A DNA stretch of 45,420 nt from an uncultured Mycoplasmatota bacterium (lineage in GTDB: Bacteria > Bacillota_I > Bacilli_A > RF39 > UBA660): the NCBI GenBank assembly GCA_947296775.1, contig CAMYRF010000001.1, positions 1 through 45,420 of the forward strand, given 5' to 3'. A model generated the notes under the pieces. It was not told the origin of the DNA, did no database searches, and worked only from the letters and a program-made list of their open reading frames with translations. Positions 24,712 to 32,443 of this stretch are shown piece after piece; the first letter of the stretch is position 1, and each line of letters opens with the position of its first letter. The position numbers were made by a program, and so were the translations under genes.

Positions 24712-25193
24712 TCCACATCATCAAATTCATCATAATACATATCCCATACTGCATCATATGGTCTAACTTTTCTTGCATCTATGGCAATATCCTCTATTTT
24801 CATTTCTTTATCTCCTGGATATCCTTCTGGTATTCCTATTCTACTATTTTTCCATGAATACTCCTCATGAGATAAATTTCTTAAATACCAGGAATCGTAA
24901 TAGCCATACTGTTCAAAAACATTCCTTACAATATAAGCCTCTTGCTGATCTAATTTTTTTGTTAGACAAACAATCCCATGTTCTTTATCATATCTTTTTC
25001 TTACTTCAGTAGAAACAGGACCATGTACCCATCCCTCAAAACTCTCATTAAACATAGGTTTTGAAGTTAATGCTATACTCTCACGTTGAATAAAATACAA
25101 TAGTTTCTGTAGTTTTAATTCATCTATTTTATCTCCAGTTTTTTCCTGATAATATTCATATAAATATTGAGCAACTGATAAAATACTAGTCAT
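24705..25193 (-). CDS. Panacea-domain (SocA/DUF4065-like) antitoxin
   Basis: 162 aa. It matches the Panacea/SocA-like family: VAQYLYEYYQEKTGDKIDEL, LKLQKLLYFIQRES, FEGWVHGPVSTEVRKRY. Such proteins neutralise many unrelated toxins, often by direct binding and chaperone-like action. It lies first in a two-gene operon with a PemK/MazF-like gene. A likely promoter upstream has an extended -10 (TGTTATAGT). Start: ATG 25193 after GGGGGTGTGAAAC. Confidence 0.85.
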   Translation of the reverse strand: MTSILSVAQYLYEYYQEKTGDKIDELKLQKLLYFIQRESIALTSKPMFNESFEGWVHGPVSTEVRKRYDKEHGIVCLTKKLDQQEAYIVRNVFEQYGYYDSWYLRNLSHEEYSWKNSRIGIPEGYPGDKEMKIEDIAIDARKVRPYDAVWDMYYDEFDDVEC

Positions 25194-25323
25194 GTTTCAC
25201 ACCCCCTTCTAAACATCTTTACTATAACACATTATTTATAATTTGTATAATGCTTTAATTATATTTTTAAAAGTGGTTTAATAGCATAATTTTCTAAATC
25301 TTTTTTTTACGTTTTGCACATCA

Positions 25324-25893
25324 TTAACCCCTAACATAATTATAATACGTTCTTTTACCAATACCTATTTTTTGGCATGCTTCAGTTACCTTACTACCGT
25401 TATTTACCATTCTAATTACTTCATCAACTTTATCCTTAACATCTGGTCTACCAAACTTTACCCCTCTTTTCCTAGCTGATTCAATCCCTTCACGTTGTCT
25501 TTCCAGCATTGTAAGTCTTTCTTGTTCAGCTACAGAACTCAATACCTCCAGTATTATATTGTTTATCATTTCAATAACCCATTCCTGACCATCCAGTTTA
25601 ATCATCGTTGTGGGCATGTTCATAATTCTTAATATAACTCCCTTTTCCTTGAAATAGTTAAATTCAGTTGCAATATCCCTCTTGCTTCTTGACAGCCTAT
25701 CCAGTGCATGAATATAAATCTCATCACCAGCTACTGCTATTTCTTTTAGCTTCTGATAATTTATTCTATCAGTACTCTTACCGCTCACCTTATCACAGAA
25801 TATATTTTCAGTTTTTACATATTTGTTTAAACTGTCAATCTGTCTGTCCAGCTTTTGTTCTCTGGTAGATACACGAGCATAACCGTAAATCAT
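25324..25893 (-). CDS. Small serine recombinase (resolvase/invertase family)
   Basis: 189 aa, full length for the small serine recombinases. MIYGYARVSTREQKLDRQID carries the catalytic Ser9 with Arg7; ALDRLSRSKRDI holds the conserved arginine pair; the C-terminus (VTEACQKIGIGKRTYYNYVR) is a helix-turn-helix. It would cut and rejoin DNA at short dyad sites. The phage has a separate tyrosine integrase, so this enzyme probably belongs to an inserted accessory element or resolves multimers. It starts 3 bp from the end of the XRE gene upstream. Confidence 0.92.
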   Translation of the reverse strand: MIYGYARVSTREQKLDRQIDSLNKYVKTENIFCDKVSGKSTDRINYQKLKEIAVAGDEIYIHALDRLSRSKRDIATEFNYFKEKGVILRIMNMPTTMIKLDGQEWVIEMINNIILEVLSSVAEQERLTMLERQREGIESARKRGVKFGRPDVKDKVDEVIRMVNNGSKVTEACQKIGIGKRTYYNYVRG

Positions 25894-25895
25894 AT

Positions 25896-26138
25896 CTATT
25901 CCTCCTCATCATTCAGAATAACCGATCTAGCTACCTTATTACTACCAGTTTTAGGTCTTAACACTATCTCATAACCTAATGCATCCATCATTTTGATTAG
26001 ATTATTAGCTTTAGGATTATTTGAGCTTAATACTGTACTTAAACTTGTTGATCTTGCATATCCCATTCTCTCGCTTAACTCTACCTGAGTTAGGTTTTCT
26101 TGTTTTAGAATCTTTTTTACTGCTTGTTTTATTTTCAT
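25896..26138 (-). CDS. XRE-type helix-turn-helix regulator
   Basis: 80 aa: KIKQAVKKILKQENLTQVEL, SERMGYARSTSLSTVLSS, NLIKMMDALGYEIVL is a compact HTH_3 domain. It lies first in an operon with the serine recombinase, behind a TTGACA-17-TAAAAT promoter, and faces the plus-strand tiny-gene cluster, so it may repress one or both divergent promoters. Confidence 0.85.
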   Translation of the reverse strand: MKIKQAVKKILKQENLTQVELSERMGYARSTSLSTVLSSNNPKANNLIKMMDALGYEIVLRPKTGSNKVARSVILNDEEE

Positions 26139-26156
26139 TTATATCACCTCAAATAC

Positions 26157-26185
26157 ATTTTACTTATATATACGTTAAATGTCAA
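26157..26185 (-). promoter_or_regulatory. Promoter of the XRE-recombinase operon
   Basis: TTGACA (26185-26180), 17 bp, TAAAAT (26162-26157), about 20 bp before the XRE start codon. Confidence 0.85.
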
Positions 26186-26240
26186 TGACCTTTTTAATTT
26201 TGCGGGTGGAAAAGGACCTTAGATATACTAATATAACACA

Positions 26241-26260
26241 AAAAAACACCCCTAGGGGTG
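26241..26260 (-). terminator. Possible short terminator or palindromic site
   Basis: The perfect 14-bp palindrome CACCCCTAGGGGTG (26247-26260) is followed on the minus strand by seven T or near-T bases. It could end stray minus-strand transcription entering the divergent region, or be a protein-binding palindrome. Confidence 0.45.
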
Positions 26261-26316
26261 CATAAAGGCGGTATTTTATGCACAATTAAATTATACTCAT
26301 AAATAAGTAATAAGTA

Positions 26317-26345
26317 TTGTTTTATCACTCGTTTACAAGTATAAT
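26317..26345 (+). promoter_or_regulatory. Promoter of the plus-strand tiny-gene cluster
   Basis: TTGTTT (26317-26322), 17 bp, TATAAT (26340-26345). Imperfect direct repeats (AAGTATTG, CAAGTATAA, CAAGTATTT) surround it and may be regulator sites. Confidence 0.7.
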
Positions 26346-26403
26346 AATAGTGTGGTAAGTAAATTACTTATTCACAAGTATTTAGTAAAGGAGGTGATAA
26401 ACA

Positions 26404-26506
26404 ATGACAATAAAAAAAAAAAGTAGAGCTATATAAAGAGTGGTGCAACACTCTAGGACTTAAACCACAACATGGTAGTAACCTAATAGCCTACTTCAAA
26501 CGCTAA
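26404..26506 (+). pseudogene. Tiny gene interrupted by an A11 tract (frameshift)
   Basis: An ideal AAAGGAGGTGATAAAC leads to ATG 26404, but the frame stops after ten codons. The A11 run at 26412-26422 sits exactly where a one-base change would join it to 27 further codons (VELYKEWCNTLGLKPQHGSN ...YFKR, stop 26504-26506). That part resembles the next small protein (YxxxWCxxxGxKP). Options: sequencing or assembly error, a real knockout, or regulated slippage on poly-A giving about 33 aa. Confidence 0.55.
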
Positions 26507-26579
26507 TATGTAGGGGCTTATATAGCCCTTACATAGATAGTATATCACAAACACTTAAATATATAAAGGGGGTGATATG

Positions 26580-26717
26580 ATGCGATTGAGTGATAAAAGA
26601 AACTTTGCACTAAGACAAATATATTTTATCTGGTGCAAACAAAAAGGCTATAAACCAAGTCGTTATTTACACAAGTTTATAACCTTAACCAAAGAGCGTT
26701 ATAATATAACGTTCTAA
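26580..26717 (+). CDS. Tiny basic protein, unknown
   Basis: 45 aa from the second of two adjacent ATGs (AAAGGGGGTGAT upstream): MRLSDKRNFALRQIYFIWCK, then QKGYKPSRYLHKFI. Strongly basic, with the same WC-(3)-G-x-KP core as the broken gene before it, so the two look related. Hairpins lie before it (around 26510-26535) and after it (26718-26747). Confidence 0.6.
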   Translation: MRLSDKRNFALRQIYFIWCKQKGYKPSRYLHKFITLTKERYNITF

Positions 26718-26747
26718 ATATATAGGGTGTTAGCGCACCCTATATAT
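26718..26747 (+). repeat. 12-bp perfect inverted repeat between tiny genes
   Basis: ATATATAGGGTG (26718-26729), loop TTAGCG, CACCCTATATAT (26736-26747). There is no T tract, so it is more likely an mRNA-stabilising or processing hairpin than a terminator. It begins directly after the stop of the preceding gene. Confidence 0.7.
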
Positions 26748-26770
26748 AATATAGCATAAAGGAGAAAAAA

Positions 26771-27004
26771 ATGGAAGAATTAAGAATAAAAGCATTTAAA
26801 ATCATTGATAAAAATTTTGAAGAACTATTAAAGGCTAAACAGAATGGAGATATTTGGAAAGTCCATCATCTAAGAGATAAAATTTATAATCAAATCTGTT
26901 TACTACTAGATTTAGGATTATTAAAGTGTATCGAATGGAATTTTATTTATAACGCTATAATGCACGTTTGGAACGGAAAGGAGGTGGCTTTATGTTTTGG
27001 TTAA
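26771..27004 (+). CDS. Small helical protein, unknown
   Basis: 77 aa, AAAGGAGAAAAAA before ATG 26771. Two or three helices: MEELRIKAFKIIDKNFEELL, then KVHHLRDKIYNQICLLLDLG. The end overlaps the next gene by 13 bp. Not recognised. Third member of the plus-strand cluster. Confidence 0.65.
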   Translation: MEELRIKAFKIIDKNFEELLKAKQNGDIWKVHHLRDKIYNQICLLLDLGLLKCIEWNFIYNAIMHVWNGKEVALCFG

Positions 27005-27096
27005 TAAAAGTAATGTTTAATCTTATATTTAATATATTTTTTCTAGCTCCAATTACATTTATTAAAGTATTTGGGGTATGTTCTAAAAGAAGATAG
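26992..27096 (+). CDS. Single-span membrane micropeptide
   Basis: 34 aa starting MFWLIKVMFNLIFNIFFLAP behind AAAGGAGGTGGCTTT, ending in a basic tail (CSKRR). One hydrophobic helix plus a positively charged end resembles holin-like or type I toxin-like peptides. It ends inside the cluster's terminator. Function unknown. Confidence 0.6.
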   Translation: MFWLIKVMFNLIFNIFFLAPITFIKVFGVCSKRR

Positions 27097-27117
27097 CTTA
27101 ACGGCTATCTTTTTTTA
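27091..27117 (+). terminator. Terminator of the plus-strand cluster
   Basis: AGATAGC (27091-27097), loop, GCTATCT (27104-27110), then seven more T. The micropeptide stop codon lies in the stem. A second hairpin with a T tract follows at 27124-27145. Confidence 0.85.
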
Positions 27118-27123
27118 TATATT

Positions 27124-27145
27124 ACGTCGTATAAGCGACGTTTTT
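27124..27145 (+). terminator. Second plus-strand terminator
   Basis: ACGTCG/CGACGT six-bp stem, six-base loop, TTTTT. It backs up the terminator just before it and protects the small-terminase region from plus-strand transcription. Confidence 0.65.
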
Positions 27146-27418
27146 ATTTACCCTATAATTTACCGCAAACAACGCTTATACGTTAAACAAACCGCCATTT
27201 CAGCTATATAGATTTTATACGTCATTTCCAGCCACTACACACAACGTTTAATATTTTCACCAGCAACTACACCCCTAATACTAAAACAGCCCTCACAATA
27301 GCTAAAAATGAATATTTTTTTACCAAAAATATGAAATTAGCAACCATTTTCCAAATGCACTAATTAATTACTAAGCTCAAAATCCCTATTAATGCGATTT
27401 TCGTCAAATTTTAGTCAC
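27146..27418. other. Non-coding gap next to the small terminase
   Basis: About 270 bp between two converging sets of terminators with no open frame carrying a ribosome site. It holds scattered TATACGT/CGTATA and AACGTTTAA-like words, but no clear repeat series. Being adjacent to the small terminase it could contain the packaging (pac or cos) site; this is a guess from position only. Confidence 0.35.
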
Positions 27419-27441
27419 AAAAAAACGGAGATTACTCCGTT
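27419..27441 (-). terminator. Terminator of the early operon after the small terminase
   Basis: ACGGAG (27440-27435 on the minus strand), loop TAAT, CTCCGT (27430-27425), then TTTTTTT to 27419. The small-terminase stop codon is in the loop. It separates the replication operon from the accessory region. Confidence 0.85.
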
Positions 27442-28109
27442 TCTACAACATCTGCATCTATAACCTTTAACAGTTCATCAGCTGATTTAGTTTCACCTAA
27501 ATTATTTTCATGTTTTACAACACTTTCTGTCTGATCTTTCATCCCGTAGTAGTTCTTAGCTCTAAAAATATATGCAACTGGGTTCAGTTTACCATTTACC
27601 AGCAAATTAGCGTCAAAATCAGCTAAAAGTTGTCTAATTCTTTTTGCTATATCATAGCGGTCTAATTCCAATTTTACCTCATTTTCACTCCATTTATGAA
27701 AAGTCTGAGTAGTAACTCCTATAGCTAAAGCACATCCCTCAATAGTAGGTTTCAATTGATTTTTATAACAGTCATTGAAATAGAATTCTACCCGCTGAGC
27801 TATTTCTTCATCAGTCTTAGCTGTTGGAACATTCCAGTATTTAAAAGCATGTTCTAACAGTTTGGCATTTATAGGATCACTTATTGACGATAAACTTGGG
27901 GTATTTGAACGTTTACCCCCCCTAGTTTCTTTAGAATTAACTGGTTCAGTAACACTGTTTATTTTAGTCTTGGTTCTGGCAATATCGTTAAGTGTATATA
28001 ATTTGTCAGGGATATCAATATTAAATTTTTCAGCTCTGACTAATAATGCTTCTTTAGTTCTTGGTTTACGCTTTAATTGTTCAGGTGGCAGTTTTTTAGT
28101 CACTGTCAT
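27432..28109 (-). CDS. Terminase small subunit
   Basis: 225 aa from the ATG at 28109 (a GTG just before is also possible). The central part is a terminase small-subunit/HTH region: EEIAQRVEFYFNDCYKNQLK, GCALAIGVTTQTFHKWSENE. The C-terminal part (AKRIRQLLADFDANLLVNGK, VAYIFRAKNYYGMKDQTESV) matches the small-terminase family common in Firmicute phages. It recognises viral DNA for packaging. It is expressed from the end of the early operon, far from terL. Confidence 0.85.
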   Translation of the reverse strand: MTVTKKLPPEQLKRKPRTKEALLVRAEKFNIDIPDKLYTLNDIARTKTKINSVTEPVNSKETRGGKRSNTPSLSSISDPINAKLLEHAFKYWNVPTAKTDEEIAQRVEFYFNDCYKNQLKPTIEGCALAIGVTTQTFHKWSENEVKLELDRYDIAKRIRQLLADFDANLLVNGKLNPVAYIFRAKNYYGMKDQTESVVKHENNLGETKSADELLKVIDADVVETE

Positions 28110-28257
28110 CACATCCTAATAAATTTAATAATTTATCGTAAATCTCATAACAAATAGGTATTCTGGTATTATTTGTTAAGTAAATTTCTGAAATATTAAA
28201 ATATAAGATTTCATTCGTATTAATGCAAATCCCGTCAAATTCTATAAACTTATTCAT
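28096..28257 (-). CDS. Small acidic protein, unknown
   Basis: 53 aa: MNKFIEFDGICINTNEILYF, ending LLNLLGCDDSD. It overlaps its upstream neighbour (TAATG) and the small terminase, so it is translated as part of that chain. The pattern FDGICINTNEILYFNISE is a beta hairpin like that of the next gene's VGKKIVDINFIAFVEQ. Confidence 0.6.
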   Translation of the reverse strand: MNKFIEFDGICINTNEILYFNISEIYLTNNTRIPICYEIYDKLLNLLGCDDSD

Positions 28258-28454
28258 TATTTATTCAGCTCCTTCATAAAGAAATTTCTTTTATAAATAT
28301 CGGACACTTCTAATAAATCGCGAAATTCATCACTATCAGCTACAAAAGTTTGTCCATTTTTCATGTGAACAATATATCTATCAAAAGATGCTTGTTCTAC
28401 AAATGCAATGAAATTAATATCTACTATTTTTTTTCCAACTAAACTGTAAAACAT
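28257..28454 (-). CDS. Small protein, unknown
   Basis: 65 aa, TTAAGGAGGAAAAAAT before ATG. MFYSLVGKKIVDINFIAFVE, then VHMKNGQTFVADSDEFRDLL. Two beta strands then helices, like small LytTR-fold or DUF-type phage proteins; not recognised. First gene after the origin region. Confidence 0.6.
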   Translation of the reverse strand: MFYSLVGKKIVDINFIAFVEQASFDRYIVHMKNGQTFVADSDEFRDLLEVSDIYKRNFFMKELNK

Positions 28455-28470
28455 ATTTTTTCCTCCTTAA

Positions 28471-28758
28471 GTACGACAGTACGATTGGTACGGATATTTT
28501 TCGGTCTTTTATATATATTTATATTTTATTATTTTATTATTTTTTATTTTATTTATTTTTATTTTAAACCGTACTATCCGTACTAAATAATAAAAAATAT
28601 ATAAAAAAGTAAGTAAAATCAAGGGTTTTGAGAAGGTACGGATATATTGTTTTTAACTGTACCTGAACCGTATTTTAACCGTACCTAATTAACCACTGTA
28701 TCATAAATTCAATAAAAATATGATTTTATGTATAAAAAGTACGGTTCAAGAATACGGA
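28471..28758. other. Probable replication origin: AT-rich block with GTACGG iterons
   Basis: GTACGG or a close variant recurs on both strands: 28471, 28479, 28488 (plus orientation), 28569 and 28578 (CCGTAC), 28636, 28659 (variant), 28668 (CCGTAT), 28679, 28739 and 28752. They flank an almost pure A/T stretch (28501-28568). The cluster lies directly behind the primase-helicase stop. Iterons plus an unwinding element next to a replication gene are the hallmarks of a phage origin. Confidence 0.7.
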
Positions 28759-28766
28759 TAAAATGA

Positions 28767-31187
28767 TTATTTAGGTTGTATCCGCACTATACATTTATCG
28801 TTTTTAATCTTCTTGTTTTGGATATCAGGACGATATTTTTCGGCTAAAGAATTAAATGTTCTTTTAAATGCATTTATTGGTTGCGGTTTAAATGGATAAC
28901 CGTTTTCTTCATACCATCGGCAATATTTTCTATATAATTCCCCGTTTGTCATTATCGAAACTTCATTGTAAATAGTGTTATAATCATTATCCATACTTCG
29001 GGATTCGAGAGTCCAGTCGAATCCCTTAACGAAAACAAGTATAGGATTTTGTGTTTCTTTGTATGCTTCAAGTTGTTCTAATTGATCATCAGGTTCAGTA
29101 AAACGTTTTGTATTTTTAATTATTTTATATCCTTCATACACCCAGTTAAAAATACCTGATAAGTTTTCAAGTGTTGATAGTCTTTCTTCGATTGTTTTAT
29201 CCATTAATTTTTCATTTTTCTTGGTAGGATTTTCCTTGAATGAGTATGGAAAGTTAAGAATACACATTCTGCGTGAAAATCCGTCAGTTAAATCACGTGA
29301 TTTTGGCAGTTCGTTACAAGCAAAGAATGTTTTGCAACGTGGCTCAAAGGTTATGTAATCCTTGCCTTTGAAGCAGGCACTTACCTTATCACCAGCAACA
29401 ATCAGTTTGAAAATTGCATCGTTGTTTTCGGTCGAAGATTTAGTGTCCGCCGATATATTAATTAATTTACCAAGCATATTTATCAACTGGAAATCCTGAT
29501 TAAACGATGTTAGTGGGATGTTTGATATATTTTCATCACCAAACACTTTTTGGAGTATGTTTAGATACACTGATTTGCCATTAGCTCCGCTTCCTACTAA
29601 ATAAAGTGCTTTCTGCATAGTGTTTTTTGGAAATAACACATATCCTGAATATTCCTGAAGCAGTTGTGTTTTTTTTGAATCATCGAATAAAGAATCGATA
29701 AAACTATCCCAGTCTTTAGAATGAACTTCTGGTTTATACGGATACGACAGTTCATAGGATAGAAAATCATTCTCACGATGTTCACGTAATATACCCGTTT
29801 CTATTTCAAAAGTACCATTAATGAAATTAATAAGCGGTTTTTCATTAGGAATTTGTTCTGTAGAAGTTTCAGCTTTAATGATGCCTAACACTGAATTTAA
29901 ACGTGAATTTGTTGCAACTCTCGGCATTTCTTTACGAATATAACGTTTAACTGTTTCATCTTTTATTTTTTTCCAGTAATGTCCATTATATTCCATGATA
30001 CCTAAAGATGGATTGTTAATGAATTTGTATTTTTTTAATACAACATCAGCCACTTCATCATCGCTTAATGGTTTTAATGCAGATTTTTTTACTTCTTTAA
30101 GCCATTCCTTTGTTGCGTTAGGAAATATATTTTCTCTGATAATGGTATCAAATACCGCAATAATATCTGTGTTTTTAATAAATCTGCGGTTATTTACTAT
30201 AAAATTTTCAAAATCTTCCTCATTTTTGAATAGCTGGCACATTTTCTTGATACCTTCGCTGGCATTTTCGACTAAATGCGATAAATTACCTCCGTCGCAG
30301 TAATAATCTGATATGTCCTTGTATTTTGATGGGAGATTGCATATTTTAAACGGTATATGACGTGTAAATAACTGTTTAGCCATTTTTAATGTAAATCCTT
30401 TACCTGATGTGTCGTTGTCGAATGTCAGCAGAACACAGTCAAAGTTTTTAGCGATATTAAGCATTTCTTTAGTCTGCTTCTTCGAATATGTACCACCAGC
30501 ATTAGCTATTGTTGCGTATCCTTCCTGATAGAACGATAAATAATCAAAAGCTCCCTCAGCTACAACTAATAATGATTTGTCTCTACTGAGAGTATCCAAT
30601 CCAAATAATGAATTATCGTTGAATTCATCTAAATACGGTTTTTTATATTTAGGATTAGTTTTAGTTACTTCCCCTAACGTTCGACCGCAGTAGTAACATA
30701 CATAGCCATTCTTCCACATCGGTATGATTATACGGTTTTCTTCAAATTTGAACCCTATTTTTAATTTGTTTATAGTTTCATCGTTTATATTACGATTATG
30801 TAAATATTTTCGGTGTTCATCGGTTAAATTCCTATGCCACAGCTCGATTTTATTGCATAAATTCTGCGTATATTCATGCCATTTCTGTGAATATTCACTG
30901 TTTGGAAGTGGTATGCCAGTAAATTCGCTAAGATGTTTGATTGCCTGACCTCTGTCCCCGTCATATGAGTGCAATGCCAATAGATCAATGACATCCCCGC
31001 CCTGAGCGTCTGAAAAACTATACCAGTAATCGTCATTAACGATAACTGAATTAGGATTCGACCCTGAGTGGATAAAACTTGGACACCTATCCCCTGATTT
31101 TTGTATAGGAAGTCCTAATGATGAAGCTATCGCAACGCATGATGTTGCGTTTTTGATAGCCTCAAGGGTTAATTTAAAATCATTCAT
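28767..31187 (-). CDS. Primase-helicase fusion (P4/D5-like)
   Basis: 806 aa. N-terminus: primase-type zinc/DNA-binding part (GDRCPSFIHSGSNPNSV near residue 35, YWYSFSDAQGGDVIDLL). Residues about 205-262: TOPRIM catalytic motifs VVAEGAFD (E211) and TFDNDTSGKG (D257/D259). Residues about 380-750: D5_N and P4-type superfamily 3 helicase, Walker A GSGANGKS (532-539) and FEPRCKTFFACNELP. It makes primers and unwinds DNA at the nearby iteron origin. ATG 31187 overlaps the stop of the small gene upstream. Confidence 0.93.
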   Translation of the reverse strand: MNDFKLTLEAIKNATSCVAIASSLGLPIQKSGDRCPSFIHSGSNPNSVIVNDDYWYSFSDAQGGDVIDLLALHSYDGDRGQAIKHLSEFTGIPLPNSEYSQKWHEYTQNLCNKIELWHRNLTDEHRKYLHNRNINDETINKLKIGFKFEENRIIIPMWKNGYVCYYCGRTLGEVTKTNPKYKKPYLDEFNDNSLFGLDTLSRDKSLLVVAEGAFDYLSFYQEGYATIANAGGTYSKKQTKEMLNIAKNFDCVLLTFDNDTSGKGFTLKMAKQLFTRHIPFKICNLPSKYKDISDYYCDGGNLSHLVENASEGIKKMCQLFKNEEDFENFIVNNRRFIKNTDIIAVFDTIIRENIFPNATKEWLKEVKKSALKPLSDDEVADVVLKKYKFINNPSLGIMEYNGHYWKKIKDETVKRYIRKEMPRVATNSRLNSVLGIIKAETSTEQIPNEKPLINFINGTFEIETGILREHRENDFLSYELSYPYKPEVHSKDWDSFIDSLFDDSKKTQLLQEYSGYVLFPKNTMQKALYLVGSGANGKSVYLNILQKVFGDENISNIPLTSFNQDFQLINMLGKLINISADTKSSTENNDAIFKLIVAGDKVSACFKGKDYITFEPRCKTFFACNELPKSRDLTDGFSRRMCILNFPYSFKENPTKKNEKLMDKTIEERLSTLENLSGIFNWVYEGYKIIKNTKRFTEPDDQLEQLEAYKETQNPILVFVKGFDWTLESRSMDNDYNTIYNEVSIMTNGELYRKYCRWYEENGYPFKPQPINAFKRTFNSLAEKYRPDIQNKKIKNDKCIVRIQPK

Positions 31188-31314
31188 TACGTGAAAGCGC
31201 CTTTAACTGTTCAGGGGTTAAAGTTTTATATGTTCTATAAATGGAAATTTTTTCTATTGTGTCACATATAATTATTAAGGCAACAATTCCCGCTAATAAA
31301 AATAATGCATTCAT
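31180..31314 (-). CDS. Single-span membrane micropeptide
   Basis: 44 aa, AAGGAGGTATATTAAC before the ATG. MNALFLLAGIVALIIICDTI is one membrane helix, followed by a short basic, cytosolic tail with TPEQLKAL. It overlaps the primase start by 8 bp. Unknown. Confidence 0.65.
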   Translation of the reverse strand: MNALFLLAGIVALIIICDTIEKISIYRTYKTLTPEQLKALSRNE

Positions 31315-31328
31315 GTTAATATACCTCC

Positions 31329-31520
31329 TTATGAAAATAGCATTTTAATACCAATAATAACCAAAAACATACCTAAAGACCAAAAAATATTAAATGTTAA
31401 TCCAAAGCAAATACATATCCCCCATATAATCCAAGCTGTTAAGGCAAAATAAATTAATAAATTAAGAATGAATATAAATAAAAAATTCCCCACCTTAATA
31501 TCCTCTATCTTGTCTCTCAT
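31329..31520 (-). CDS. Small membrane protein, two spans
   Basis: 63 aa with two hydrophobic helices (about 12-37 and 41-61), start overlapping the end of the dUTPase gene by 26 bp. Unknown. Confidence 0.65.
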   Translation of the reverse strand: MRDKIEDIKVGNFLFIFILNLLIYFALTAWIIWGICICFGLTFNIFWSLGMFLVIIGIKMLFS

Positions 31521-31977
31521 GATTGATTTTATTTTTATCTAAATATGTATGATATATTTCGTCCCATGTAAATCCAAAACGGTGTCCTAATTTAAATAAA
31601 TATTCGATTGACATACAGTGTCCAGAAAACGATATAACATTAGATAATTCATTGAATATTTTATTACGTATATAAGGTTCGTTATCAGATATACAGTCAT
31701 TATATGTAAAATCAATCTTAGCATCATTATAATTAAGCAAACTTACTGCGAAATGCAGACAGTCTACATATTCTTCTAAAGCCTTTTCTTTGTTGTCTGC
31801 AGATGTTTTCTTCCAGTACTTAAAATAGGTTGGAAGTTCATTCATCAGCTCTCCCAGTTCAACGAAAAGGGCAATACGTATTTTATCAGCTGGATATTCA
31901 ACACCATTTAAAATGTGTTTATCTAAATCATATTGTTGTTTACGTATATGTTCAAACTGTTCTTTAAATTTATTCAT
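31495..31977 (-). CDS. dUTP diphosphatase, dimeric all-alpha type
   Basis: 160 aa. ALFVELGELMNELP and EEYVDCLHFAVSLL are the two acidic helices that bind the metal and nucleotide in all-alpha dUTPases of the dUTPase_2/MazG group; KYWKKTSADN fits between them. It hydrolyses dUTP to dUMP, keeping uracil out of phage DNA. The start follows TTAAGGAGGTAATAGAAA. Confidence 0.87.
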   Translation of the reverse strand: MNKFKEQFEHIRKQQYDLDKHILNGVEYPADKIRIALFVELGELMNELPTYFKYWKKTSADNKEKALEEYVDCLHFAVSLLNYNDAKIDFTYNDCISDNEPYIRNKIFNELSNVISFSGHCMSIEYLFKLGHRFGFTWDEIYHTYLDKNKINHERQDRGY

Positions 31978-31983
31978 TTTCTA

Positions 31984-32133
31984 TTACCTCCTTAAATACT
32001 TACTATAGCAGTTGTATCTACAGAATATTAATCCATCTTTTTTGTAAACCCATTCTTTTACATAAGGTATTACAAACAATCTCCCACATATTGGACATTT
32101 TTTTTCAGTGAACTTAAGTGGTCTGCCCGACAT
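31984..32133 (-). CDS. Small zinc-finger-like protein
   Basis: 49 aa starting MSGRPLKFTEKKCPICGRLF and ending YSKYLRR. A CxxC pair and a later FCRYNC give four cysteines that can hold one zinc. It overlaps the end of the VRR-NUC gene by 20 bp. Nucleic-acid binding is likely but unproven. Confidence 0.65.
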   Translation of the reverse strand: MSGRPLKFTEKKCPICGRLFVIPYVKEWVYKKDGLIFCRYNCYSKYLRR

Positions 32134-32440
32134 ATGTATTATAAATCTGCTCTGCTTGCTCTACTGATCTAACGACAAACACAAGATGTCCTAACTTGCG
32201 TAATTCGTTGTGGAATCTGTCTTGTTTGTCACGAGTTACACCTTTTTTAGTTTTTATTTCATACCATAGCACTTTTCCATTAGGACAGATGATTTCTATA
32301 TCAGGTTCTCCTTCTGTTCCAATGTGAATAGGTATCATGTTTTGAGTATAAAATAACCCAACATTTCTACGCATTGGTATGCATCCTAACTCACTCATTT
32401 TAACCATGATTTCATTTTGTAGTTTTGTTTCAGGATTCAT
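32114..32440 (-). CDS. VRR-NUC domain nuclease
   Basis: 108 aa, complete for the stand-alone VRR-NUC family. GTEGEPDIEIICPNGKVLWY, then EIKTKKGV give the PD-(D/E)xK active site (D and E-x-K); MRRNVGLFYTQN and HNELRKLGHLVFVVRS fit the family. It is a structure-specific nuclease probably used in recombination or packaging. Start: GAGAGGTAACCC before ATG. Confidence 0.9.
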   Translation of the reverse strand: MNPETKLQNEIMVKMSELGCIPMRRNVGLFYTQNMIPIHIGTEGEPDIEIICPNGKVLWYEIKTKKGVTRDKQDRFHNELRKLGHLVFVVRSVEQAEQIYNTYVGQTT

Positions 32441-32443
32441 GGG

